The position numbers and the translations under genes are program-made. This document shows, in pieces, positions 1 to 5,798 of a stretch of DNA of 8,510 bases (its first letter is position 1; each line of letters starts with the position of its first letter). Origin of the DNA: Gemmatimonadota bacterium (lineage in GTDB: Bacteria > Gemmatimonadota > Gemmatimonadetes > Gemmatimonadales > GWC2-71-9); NCBI GenBank assembly GCA_003221085.1, contig QHUD01000239.1, positions 1,525-10,034 on the forward strand, in the 5' to 3' direction. The notes under the pieces were generated by a model, which was given only the letters and a program-made list of their open reading frames with translations, was not told the DNA's origin and did not search any database.

Positions 1-1453
1 CGCCCTGCCGGTGCTCCCGGTTCGAGATCCGGTGCACGCCTCCATCCACGTCGAGGTCGAGCTGGCGCCAGAGCTGCGCGCGGCCCACCAGGCCCAGCCG
101 CCAGGTCGTCTCGGCCGTGCCGACGAAAAAGGTCGGACCGGGAATGAAGAACGGCGCGGGGGGCGGCGGCGTGCGGAAATCACCCTCGCCCTGTTTGAGA
201 AACGTGATTTCGGGCGCCACGATGATCAGCGGGCGGGGCATGAACGAGGCCGACACCCCCGCTTCCACGAAGTCGGCGAAGTTGCTCCCGAGTCCCACGC
301 CCCGAAGCATGATGGAGTTGGTGAGCCCCGCGGGGGCGCGGTAGGTATACGCGGTGATCGCCTCCGCCCACAGCCGCCCCGCCACCCCGTTGCCCAAGGG
401 CACATCGGCCGCCCCCTGCACGGCAAACCGATCGGGATAGGGATCGCCCGAGCCGTCGACGGAGCGCAGGGCGTCGAGCATCAGGCTGCCCTGCAACACC
501 ACGCCACGCGGCAGCGCGATCCGCAGCTCTCCCGCCACGATCGAGTTCTGGGTGTCGGGCAGATTGTCGTCGGCGCGCGTGATGAACGAGAGCTTGAGCG
601 GGTTCAGGTACTTGAGCTCGAAGCCGCGGTCCACCCCGTACCACAGGGTCGCGTTATCGAAACTCACAGTGACGCGGCGCCCGGGTCGGAGCACCACGCG
701 CGTCGAGGCCCAGTAGCGGTGGATCGCCTGTCCCGTCGAGTCGGTCATGTCGTCGAGCTGGGTGGCGAGCAGCTCGGCCCGCACCGTCCGCGTGCCGAGC
801 CGGGCCATGACGTGATCGTAGGAATAGGCGTAGGACGAGGTCAGGAGCCCATCGAGCCCCGGCACTCCCCAGGTGCGTCCGATGGCGCCGAGGAACAGCT
901 CTCCGTACGGCGCCTGGAGATCCATGTACGCGTCGGTGATGCGGCCCGGCGGATTCCTCGTCTTGTCCCCGGTGTAGTCGGGATCGACCTTGAGATAGCG
1001 GTCGGTATACGGATACGACGCGATCACCGCGGGGCCGAACGCGGCCGACAGCTCCATGCCGGCGCGATAGGCGACGTAGTTCGGCCCAGCGGGACGCAAC
1101 GGATCCTGGCGCGCCTGCGTGCCGGCGGCGCCCCCGATCGAGAGATCGGCGCGGGTGTACGGCGGCGCGCCCCCGCCCCGCGTGGCCAGTGCGCGCAGCA
1201 GCTCGCGCACAGTGGCGCGTCCTGCGGGCGCCAGGCGAGTCGTGTCTGCTGCTTGGAGGGCGGCGACCACGTCGGCCCGCTTGAGCGGGCGCGTGAGCGG
1301 GTCGGGATCCTGAATCACACCGGCGCGGATCAGGTGCTCGACGTACGGAGTGGACCAGTGGCCGATCGGGAGGTACGGCGACGCGGTCTGCGCGGCGAGC
1401 GGTGCGGCGCTGAGGGACGCTGCGAGGAGCAACACGGCGCCGGCGGCGCGCAT
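1..1453 (-). CDS. Wzi-like outer-membrane beta-barrel protein, 3' end outside the window
   Basis: The minus frame is open from the ATG at 1453 to the left edge: 484 codons and no stop, so the C-terminus lies outside the window. Residues 1-22 are a clear signal peptide (hydrophobic core VLLLAASL, cleavage likely after LAAQ). Residues 28-68 resemble the short SLH-like helical module often found at the start of these proteins (GHWSTPYVEHLIRAGVI, then PLKRADVVAAL). The rest alternates aromatic and polar residues like barrel strands. The stretches around 190-205 (GAIGRTWGVPGLDGLL) and 278-330 (FELKYLNPLKL, RADDNLPDTQN, LQGSLMLDALRSVDG) resemble the capsule-assembly Wzi family, which anchors or exports surface polysaccharide in the outer membrane. 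The family call is from memory of motifs. A generic porin-like barrel is the alternative. The gene lies 67 nt downstream of the toxin gene on the same strand, with no obvious terminator between. No strong ribosome binding site precedes the ATG; the start rests on the signal peptide. Confidence 0.72.
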   Translation of the reverse strand, partial: MRAAGAVLLLAASLSAAPLAAQTASPYLPIGHWSTPYVEHLIRAGVIQDPDPLTRPLKRADVVAALQAADTTRLAPAGRATVRELLRALATRGGGAPPYTRADLSIGGAAGTQARQDPLRPAGPNYVAYRAGMELSAAFGPAVIASYPYTDRYLKVDPDYTGDKTRNPPGRITDAYMDLQAPYGELFLGAIGRTWGVPGLDGLLTSSYAYSYDHVMARLGTRTVRAELLATQLDDMTDSTGQAIHRYWASTRVVLRPGRRVTVSFDNATLWYGVDRGFELKYLNPLKLSFITRADDNLPDTQNSIVAGELRIALPRGVVLQGSLMLDALRSVDGSGDPYPDRFAVQGAADVPLGNGVAGRLWAEAITAYTYRAPAGLTNSIMLRGVGLGSNFADFVEAGVSASFMPRPLIIVAPEITFLKQGEGDFRTPPPPAPFFIPGPTFFVGTAETTWRLGLVGRAQLWRQLDLDVDGGVHRISNREHRQG

Positions 1454-1520
1454 ATAGCGCGAGAATGTGGCCCCGCCTGTCGGGTCGCGCAACCGCGGCG
1501 CTTCTCCCTGCTCCCTCAGT

Positions 1521-1778
1521 TCAACGGTACATGTCCCGCCGGTGGCCGATCTGCACGACCGTCACGGTCTCCGCTGTGTCATCGATCGAGTAGAGGACGC
1601 GGTGGTCCCCCTGCCGGATCCGATACTTCTCCTGCCCGGACAGTTTCTCCACGCCCTGCGGTCGCGGGGTCACGGCAAGTCCTGCGACCTTGGCGGCGAC
1701 CTGACGGCGTACTTTAGGACGGAGTCCCTCGAGTTCCTTGGCGGCGGATCGCTGGATGAGGACTTTATAGCTTGCCAC
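1521..1778 (-). CDS. RelE/ParE-family type II toxin
   Basis: This 85-residue protein has the size and pattern of RelE/ParE toxins: an N-terminal strand (YKVLIQRSAAKEL), a helix pair with basic residues (LRPKVRRQVAAKVAGL), then the family-typical core KLSGQEKYRIRQGDHRVLYS at 45-64 and the ending VVQIGHRRDMYR. RelE members cleave mRNA on the ribosome; ParE members poison gyrase. This core (YRIRQGDHRVLY) looks more like the RelE side, but that is inference. The start is GTG at 1778, inside the last codons of the antitoxin gene, a 14-nt overlap that implies translational coupling. No clear Shine-Dalgarno sequence is seen. It is complete, with no sign of decay. Confidence 0.9.
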   Translation of the reverse strand: MASYKVLIQRSAAKELEGLRPKVRRQVAAKVAGLAVTPRPQGVEKLSGQEKYRIRQGDHRVLYSIDDTAETVTVVQIGHRRDMYR

Positions 1779-1995
1779 GCCGCTTCAGGTCTTTCAGCAC
1801 CTCTTCGAACGCCAAGACCGGCTCGCGCGCGCGCGCCTCGAACACGGCCAGGTCCGCTGCGTCCTCAGTCAGACTCTGGCGCACGGCCCCATTCACGAGA
1901 TCCGAGACGCTGGTCTCGGTTTCGGCGGCCTTGACGCGGAGCGCCCGGTGCAGCGTGGGGTCGAGGTAGATCGTGGCGCGTTTGACCTTAGCCAT
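1765..1995 (-). CDS. Ribbon-helix-helix (CopG-type) antitoxin
   Basis: This 76-residue protein begins with a short basic beta strand (KVKRATIYLDPTLH) followed by two helices (ALRVKAAETETSVSDLVNGAVRQSL). That is the ribbon-helix-helix DNA-binding fold used by CopG/ParD/RelB-like antitoxins. The acidic and basic C-terminal part (ARAREPVLAFEEVLKDLKRRGKL) would wrap the toxin. As in other type II systems it is encoded first, overlaps the toxin gene, and is expected to bind its own promoter as a dimer. A matching symmetric operator is visible just upstream (2007-2030). The ATG at 1995 is the best start. It lies only about 7 nt from the predicted -10 box, so the transcript may be leaderless, which would fit the absence of a ribosome binding site. 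Confidence 0.9.
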   Translation of the reverse strand: MAKVKRATIYLDPTLHRALRVKAAETETSVSDLVNGAVRQSLTEDAADLAVFEARAREPVLAFEEVLKDLKRRGKL

Positions 1996-2002
1996 ACGCG
2001 CA

Positions 2003-2031
2003 AGATTAACGTCATGACGTTATAACGTCAA
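2003..2031 (-). promoter_or_regulatory. Toxin-antitoxin promoter with three abutting operator half-sites
   Basis: On the minus strand, TTGACG (2031-2026) is a good -35 box and TAATCT (2008-2003) a fair -10 box, 17 bp apart. Positions 2007-2030 consist of exactly three 8-bp units: TGACGTTA, TAACGTCA, TGACGTTA. They alternate in orientation, so two overlapping perfect 14-bp palindromes arise (GACGTTATAACGTC and AACGTCATGACGTT). The array fills the -35/-10 spacer, where an RHH antitoxin dimer array would block polymerase. The symmetry is seen directly; binding is inferred from how RHH antitoxins autoregulate. Confidence 0.8.
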
Positions 2032-2055
2032 GCCGTTGCGGCGCATCCTCGCCGG

Positions 2056-2084
2056 TTGACAGCCGCCTGCTACCGCGGCACACT
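2056..2084 (+). promoter_or_regulatory. Candidate promoter of the zinc-ribbon gene
   Basis: A perfect TTGACA (2056-2061) is followed 17 bp later by CACACT (2079-2084), which matches three of the six -10 consensus positions. Transcription would start near 2091, leaving a leader of about 11 nt before the ATG at 2102, with GGGGA at 2093-2097 as a weak ribosome site. It diverges from the toxin-antitoxin promoter; the two -35 boxes are 24 bp apart. The -35 is strong and the -10 weak. Confidence 0.45.
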
Positions 2085-2101
2085 ACGCTGGCGGGGACGC
2101 A

Positions 2102-2680
2102 ATGCGTGTCGCTCAGTGGGCTCGGTTGCACACGCCCGCGCGATGCGGGCTGCGGTGGGGCGCCTGGTACCCGGTCATGGGACTGACGCCGCGAGACGCG
2201 CGGTTGTGGGTGCGGGGCCGCGCCATGACGGTGGCCCGCTCCCTCCTCGAGCTGCGCAGCACGCCGCCCCGCGAGTGGACGGTGGCCCAGACGGCACGTT
2301 CGCCCGATGCGTATCTCGTCTGCCCGAGCTGCCGCCATCGAGCCCAAGTCGCGGACGGCTCCGTCACGCAGCTGCGCTGCCCGCGGTGCAACGAGCTGTT
2401 TACGATCGCGTGGGACGATCGGTCAACCGAGCCGCGCTCCCGTGAGACCCCCGCGCTGCCGAAGGATGGATTGAGACCGGACCGCCGCATGAGCCGCCGC
2501 CGCATAACCCGCGACCGCCGCAATGGTCACGAGCGCCGCGAAGTCGATCGCCGCGCGATCGCCTGGGGCCCGCTCCCGGTCGAGCGTCGCCTGGCCGAGC
2601 GTCGGGTGGAAGTGTCCCGCCGCAGCGCCTGGGACCGGCGCGTCGTCACGGAGCGGCGCCGCCGGGCGACCAGCTGGTAG
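2102..2680 (+). CDS. Zinc-ribbon protein with repeating [D/E]RR arginine-rich tail
   Basis: This 192-residue protein has three parts. Residues 1-62 look like a small beta-rich domain (RWGAWYPVMGLTPRDARLWV, then MTVARSLLEL, then REWTV). Residues 74-96 hold two CPxC knuckles (CPSC and CPRC, 15 residues apart), a typical zinc ribbon. From 127 to 188, about 24 of 62 residues are arginine, arranged as eight [D/E]RR triplets (positions 127, 138, 144, 149, 161, 166, 178, 184) spaced by about 5-6 residues or twice that. There is no signal peptide or membrane segment, so it is probably cytoplasmic. The basic tail suggests RNA, DNA or membrane-phospholipid contact, but no function can be named. The ATG at 2102 was chosen because the N-terminal part looks genuinely protein-like and a promoter lies just upstream; an internal ATG at 2225 is less likely. 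Confidence 0.75.
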   Translation: MRVAQWARLHTPARCGLRWGAWYPVMGLTPRDARLWVRGRAMTVARSLLELRSTPPREWTVAQTARSPDAYLVCPSCRHRAQVADGSVTQLRCPRCNELFTIAWDDRSTEPRSRETPALPKDGLRPDRRMSRRRITRDRRNGHERREVDRRAIAWGPLPVERRLAERRVEVSRRSAWDRRVVTERRRRATSW

Positions 2681-2726
2681 GACGCCTGGCGTGGCTTCGC
2701 GCCTCGGCGCAATGTTCCGATGACGC

Positions 2727-3059
2727 ATGGCGCCAATCAACATCTATCGTCTGGAGGATGGGCATCAGCTACTCGACAGCGGGGCGACTTATTCACTGCT
2801 GCCGGACCCCGTGTGGCAGGCCATCGGCCTCGCGCCCAAGCGCGACATGGAGTTCGTGCTCGCCGACGGCACGACCGTGCGCCGGTCGGTCTCGGAATGC
2901 CATCTCGCGCTGCCGCAGGGCGAGGGCCACACGCCGGTCGTGCTCGGCCAACCGGGCGATGCCGAAGCGCTCCTCGGCGTTGTTACCCTCGAGATCCTCG
3001 GCCTGGTGTTCGACCCCTTCCGACGGGTGCTTCACCCCATGCGCGCCCTGATGGCGTGA
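2727..3059 (+). CDS. Small retropepsin-like (clan AA) aspartic protease
   Basis: This 110-residue protein carries the catalytic-loop motif DSGATYSLLP (D17), followed by WQAIGLAP, a beta-hairpin (FVLADGTTVRRSVSECHLAL), and the closing pattern LLGVVTLEILGLVFDPFRRVLHPM. Single-domain bacterial proteases of this type act as dimers, each chain giving one aspartate, and the LG..TLE.LGL.FDP block is characteristic. Natural substrates are mostly unknown. The part before the catalytic Asp is only 16 residues, shorter than I expect for the family. An in-frame TGA (2721-2723) just upstream prevents extension, and no good ribosome site is seen, so the 5' end may be eroded. It starts 46 nt after the zinc-ribbon gene and may share its transcript. 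A palindromic repeat begins 1 nt after its stop codon. Confidence 0.82.
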   Translation: MAPINIYRLEDGHQLLDSGATYSLLPDPVWQAIGLAPKRDMEFVLADGTTVRRSVSECHLALPQGEGHTPVVLGQPGDAEALLGVVTLEILGLVFDPFRRVLHPMRALMA

Positions 3060-3060
3060 C

Positions 3061-3093
3061 GGTAGACGAACCCCGCGGCCATGCCCTGGGGTC
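3061..3093 (+). repeat. GC-rich palindromic repeat, family A copy 1
   Basis: The core ACCCCGCGGC, CAT, GCCCTGGGGT forms an imperfect hairpin with a CAT loop. Compared with the copy at 8128-8163, 23 of the first 26 bases are identical. It begins 1 nt after the protease stop codon, so it could act as a terminator or 3'-end stabiliser, although no T run follows it. Confidence 0.7.
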
Positions 3094-3145
3094 CACGGGC
3101 ACTCCCCGTTCGTGTGGCTGTCATGGAGGCGGCGTGAGAAAGACA

Positions 3146-3240
3146 GTGCGGAATGTGGAATGCGGAGTGCGGCATGTCAGGGGGAGCGTCGCTGCGCGAT
3201 CGACCTTCCCTTGCAATTCCGCATTCCGCACTCCGCATTC
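3146..3240. repeat. Two opposed heptamer arrays forming a 15-bp inverted repeat
   Basis: Positions 3146-3173 are four tandem heptamers (GTGCGGA, ATGTGGA, ATGCGGA, GTGCGGC). Positions 3219-3239 are three tandem heptamers of the opposite sense (CCGCATT, CCGCACT, CCGCATT). GAATGCGGAGTGCGG (3158-3172) is exactly complementary to CCGCACTCCGCATTC (3226-3240), with 53 nt between. The element lies between the convergent protease and Fis-like genes and could form a large hairpin serving both as an end. The rest of the gap, 3241-3346, has a G-rich stretch (3241-3253) and nothing else I can name. Confidence 0.7.
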
Positions 3241-3346
3241 GGGGGGGTGGGGGAATGAAAGTACTTCGTGACGATAGGTTCGCAGACCCACGAGGTTGAG
3301 GTCGAAGGCAGTCGAGTAGTCGTGGGGGGAGTGCGGCAGAGGGGAA

Positions 3347-3733
3347 CTAGCGTTGCACCCGCATCCGCCGCCACAGCGTGGTCCGGCTGATCCCGAGCCG
3401 ACGGGCCGCGTCCACGCGGCTACCGCGCGTCCGCTGCAGCGCCTCGCGAATCGCCTCGCGCTCCTGTTCGGCCCAGGTGCGGCCCGTGGGCCGGCGTACG
3501 ATGATCATCTCGCCCAGGACCCTCTCGCTCACTTGCAACGGCACGGCCTCTCCACCTCGCGCGACGAAATGTGCGCGTAACTCCGCGCTGTCGTCCATCG
3601 GCGGCGGCGGCAGCGTCGATCGCGCCGCGAGGTTTACGTGCAGCGTGTCGCGGCGAATCCCGAAGACCACAATCTCTTCGTCCCGCCAGTCGAGCAGCGC
3701 GCAAAGGATGGGCGGCAATGGCGTCGTGGACAC
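3347..3733 (-). CDS. Small Fis-type helix-turn-helix protein
   Basis: The C-terminal third (residues 92-128 counted from GTG at 3733) is a clear Fis-family helix-turn-helix: REAIREALQRTRGSRVDAAR, then RLGISRTTLWRRMRVQR. This is the DNA-binding module usually found at the end of NtrC-class activators. No AAA+ ATPase domain is present. Residues 1-88 (LCALLDWRDEEIVVFGIRRD, then LHVNLAARST, a proline run, and VSERVLGEMIIVRRP) are not recognised and may be a small sensory or dimerisation domain. It is the last gene of the two-component cluster, same strand, downstream of the kinase. The start is uncertain: a TTG at 3769 would add 12 residues (MLLNARRRYVPA). I prefer GTG at 3733, because the longer form would translate across one of the YTAAGA sites. 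Neither start has a clear ribosome site. It probably regulates transcription, target unknown. Confidence 0.75.
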   Translation of the reverse strand: MSTTPLPPILCALLDWRDEEIVVFGIRRDTLHVNLAARSTLPPPPMDDSAELRAHFVARGGEAVPLQVSERVLGEMIIVRRPTGRTWAEQEREAIREALQRTRGSRVDAARRLGISRTTLWRRMRVQR

Positions 3734-3758
3734 GGCGGGAACGTATCGGCGTCGCGCG

Positions 3759-3797
3759 TTAAGAAGCAACGAGCGAGGCGCGCGACGGCCGCTAAGA
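3759..3797. promoter_or_regulatory. Candidate response-regulator sites upstream of the Fis-like gene
   Basis: TTAAGA (3759-3764) and CTAAGA (3792-3797) lie on the plus strand 33 bp apart in the gap between the kinase stop and the Fis-like start. The nine bases GCTAAGATT (3791-3799) also occur, on the minus strand, upstream of the response-regulator gene. The spacing of about three helical turns matches that in the regulator's own upstream region. Binding is inferred only. Confidence 0.4.
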
Positions 3798-3799
3798 TT

Positions 3800-4879
3800 T
3801 CACAAAGGCTCCGGGGCGCCGTCCGCCGGCAACCGCAGCACGAAAATGCTGCCCCCGCCCGGGCGCTCCGCGTACTCGATCGTGCCGCGTTGCAGCTCCG
3901 CCAGCCGCCGTGCGATGGCGAGGCCCAGACCGGCGCCGCTTCCCGCCACGGCGCTCGCCGGCCGGTAGAACGGCTCGAAGATCCGCTCCCGATCGGCCGG
4001 CGCGATTCCCGGACCACGATCGGCCACCGCGAACATCAAGTTGTCGCCGTCGCGCTCGACCGACAGCTCGATCGGCGACTGGCTCGGCGAGTACTGGATC
4101 GCATTGCCCACCAGGTTCGTCAGGATGCGGAGCGTCTGGACGAAGTCGAACCGACCCACCAGCGCCGGCTCGGTAAAGTCGATCTTCGTCTCCACGGTCC
4201 GGTCGCCCAGCAGTCCCGCCACCTGTCGCAACGCCGCCCCCACCAGATCCTCGGCGGTGTTGGGCTCCGGGTGGACCGGGAGGGCGCCGCCCTGCAGGCG
4301 CGAGAGATCGAGCAGATCGGCGACCAGCCGGGCCAGGCGATCCGCCTGCTCCTCGATCGCGATCGCGTTCTGGTCGCCCTGCCGCGCGCCGGCCTGAGCG
4401 AGGGCCTTGATGGTCGTCAACGGCGTGCGGAGATCGTGCGACACCGACGCCAGCACGACGTCCTTGAGCCGGTCCGCCTCCCGCAACGCTTCGGCGTGCT
4501 CCGCCGCCGCGATCAGTCGCGTCCGCTCCGCCGCGAGCAGCTCCGCTTCCGCGGCGCGCGCTCGCTCCGCGGCCAGGAGCTCGGTGGTCACCGCGGCCGT
4601 CGTCATGAACGCGAGCAGCACGAACCCGTCGAGCGGCTTGGCCACCGTCAGCGTGTCGTACGGCGTCTGGAAGAAAAAATCGAGCGACAGGACGCCGGCC
4701 CCGGTGAGCGTAAACCCCAGCGGCCGGCCGCCGCTCACGCTCCCGCCCAGCATGACGAGCAGGTAGGTCAACACGGCGTGCGCGACGTCCAACCCGTCGC
4801 GGGACGCTCGCAGCACGACGGTCACGACCACGAACAGGCCGACCCACCACAACCACGCCCGCACCCGCGATCCGACCAC
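3800..4879 (-). CDS. KdpD-like sensor histidine kinase (DUF4118), no KdpD/Usp domains
   Basis: This 359-residue kinase begins with three or four membrane segments (about 9-23, 33-48, 56-69 and 84-100) matching the DUF4118 membrane domain of KdpD, including the typical DFFFQTPYDTLTVAKPLDG (67-85). A coiled linker rich in AAER follows (100-137). The HisKA box is SHDLRTPL with phospho-acceptor H148. The HATPase domain has N box LTNLVGNA (253-260), G1 DRGPGI (287-292), F box FEPFYR (301-306) and G2 GSGAGLGL (313-320), so it looks catalytically complete. Full KdpD has N-terminal KdpD and Usp-like domains sensing potassium-related signals; both are absent, and no kdpFABC is in the window. The signal sensed is therefore unknown. 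The GTG at 4879 lies 5 nt beyond the regulator stop, consistent with coupled translation; GTG at 4864 is an alternative. Confidence 0.9.
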   Translation of the reverse strand: MVGSRVRAWLWWVGLFVVVTVVLRASRDGLDVAHAVLTYLLVMLGGSVSGGRPLGFTLTGAGVLSLDFFFQTPYDTLTVAKPLDGFVLLAFMTTAAVTTELLAAERARAAEAELLAAERTRLIAAAEHAEALREADRLKDVVLASVSHDLRTPLTTIKALAQAGARQGDQNAIAIEEQADRLARLVADLLDLSRLQGGALPVHPEPNTAEDLVGAALRQVAGLLGDRTVETKIDFTEPALVGRFDFVQTLRILTNLVGNAIQYSPSQSPIELSVERDGDNLMFAVADRGPGIAPADRERIFEPFYRPASAVAGSGAGLGLAIARRLAELQRGTIEYAERPGGGSIFVLRLPADGAPEPL

Positions 4880-4884
4880 GCGGG

Positions 4885-5589
4885 TTACCCCGGCAGCTCG
4901 GCGCGATAGCCGACCCCCGGCTCGGTGACGACGAGCTCGGGCCGGTCGGCGTGCGCCTCGATCTTGCGCCGCAGATTGGTGATGTGCACCCGCAGGTATT
5001 GCTGCGGACTGCCCGCGGCCGCGCCCCACACCGCGTCGAAGATTTGCTGATGGGTGAGCGTGCGCCCCGCGTGCACCACCAGCGTGCGCAGGATGTCCCA
5101 CTCGATCGGCGTGAGTCGGATCAGGCTGCCGCCGCGCTCCACTCGACGGCGTGCCAGGTCGATCGTGAGCCCGTAGGCCTCCACGATCGTGGCCGCGTTC
5201 TCGCCGGCCGCGAGCCGCGCGCGCCGCAACACGGCGCGCACCCGCGCCACGAACTCCGGCGTGCTGAACGGCTTCGTGACGTAGTCGTCCGCGCCGGCGT
5301 TCAAGACCTGGACCTTCTCGGCGTCGGAATGCCGCGCCGACAATACGACGATGGGGACGGGCGACCAGGTGCGGATCTCGCGACACACGGCCACGCCCTG
5401 AATGTCCGGCAGGCCAAGGTCGAGCACCACGAGATCGGGGCGCTCCGTGGCGGTGAGATCGATGCCGGCCCGCCCGGTCGCGGCCTCGAGCACGCGGTCC
5501 GCGACGTCGCCGAGCGCGTTCTTCAGGGCGCGCCGGATGGGCAGGTCGTCCTCGATGATGAGCAGCGCGCGGGCGCGCGGCGTCGCCAT
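4885..5589 (-). CDS. OmpR/KdpE-family response regulator
   Basis: This 234-residue regulator has a complete receiver domain: acidic pocket E13-D14-D15 (LLIIEDD), phospho-acceptor D57 (LVVLDLGLPD), S84 (IVVLSAR) and K106 (DDYVTKPF). A linker leads to an OmpR-type winged helix near 135-234 (LIRLTPIEWDILRTLVVHAG, then LTHQQIFDAVWG, YLRVHITNLRRKIE and the wing EPGVGYRAEL). It is the first gene of the cluster and would be phosphorylated by the downstream DUF4118 kinase. I chose ATG at 5589 because family members begin just before the first strand. In-frame ATGs at 5622 and 5634 would add 11 or 15 residues. Its likely binding sites are the TCTTAR/YTAAGA repeats in the divergent upstream region, suggesting autoregulation. 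Confidence 0.93.
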   Translation of the reverse strand: MATPRARALLIIEDDLPIRRALKNALGDVADRVLEAATGRAGIDLTATERPDLVVLDLGLPDIQGVAVCREIRTWSPVPIVVLSARHSDAEKVQVLNAGADDYVTKPFSTPEFVARVRAVLRRARLAAGENAATIVEAYGLTIDLARRRVERGGSLIRLTPIEWDILRTLVVHAGRTLTHQQIFDAVWGAAAGSPQQYLRVHITNLRRKIEAHADRPELVVTEPGVGYRAELPG

Positions 5590-5675
5590 CACGCCGCCGT
5601 CCGTCGAGCGAGTTCCGGTCATACGTGCACGCATAGAATGTGAGCCCCGCCACTCCGCGCAAGTGTCGCGTGCCC

Positions 5676-5743
5676 TCTTAACGGAATCTTAGCCTTTCGG
5701 CGCGAATTGCGGATCGATTCTTAGTCGCCTCACTCCCTACATT
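5676..5743. promoter_or_regulatory. Divergent intergenic region with three candidate regulator sites
   Basis: Three copies of TCTTAR read on the plus strand (5676-5681, 5687-5692, 5719-5724). Starts are 11 and 32 bp apart, about one and three helical turns, as expected for an OmpR-family regulator binding one face of DNA. The last two extend to GAATCTTAG and GATTCTTAG. A possible -10 box for the plus-strand lipoprotein gene, TACATT (5738-5743), has no good -35. The site at 5716-5724 overlaps where the -35 would be, fitting activator dependence. No convincing minus-strand promoter for the regulator gene was found. Confidence 0.45.
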
Positions 5744-5798
5744 GGCCGCGCGCCCCCCGCTGACCCCTTGCCTACAACCGTGTCCGGAGGAGTCTGCC

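Noticed and set aside
11..1717. 568-codon plus-strand open frame
   Set aside because: Its translation is low-complexity, rich in Arg, Gly, His and Pro, without domains. It is the antisense shadow of the barrel gene and toxin.
3146..3240. CRISPR-like short repeats
   Set aside because: The repeats are 7 bp with no spacers and are arranged as two opposed tandem blocks.
2720..3271. 183-codon plus frame overlapping the aspartic protease
   Set aside because: It has no recognisable domain and runs into the heptamer repeats; the protease frame has the DSGAT motif and family ending.
3638..4909. 423-codon plus-strand open frame opposite the kinase
   Set aside because: Composition (RRQPQH-type repeats) is typical of an antisense shadow in GC-rich DNA; the minus-strand kinase is unambiguous.
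3800..5662. Single 620-codon frame that could suggest a fused regulator-kinase
   Set aside because: The part above 4879 is out of frame with the real response regulator and has no domain. The kinase starts at a GTG just after the regulator stop.
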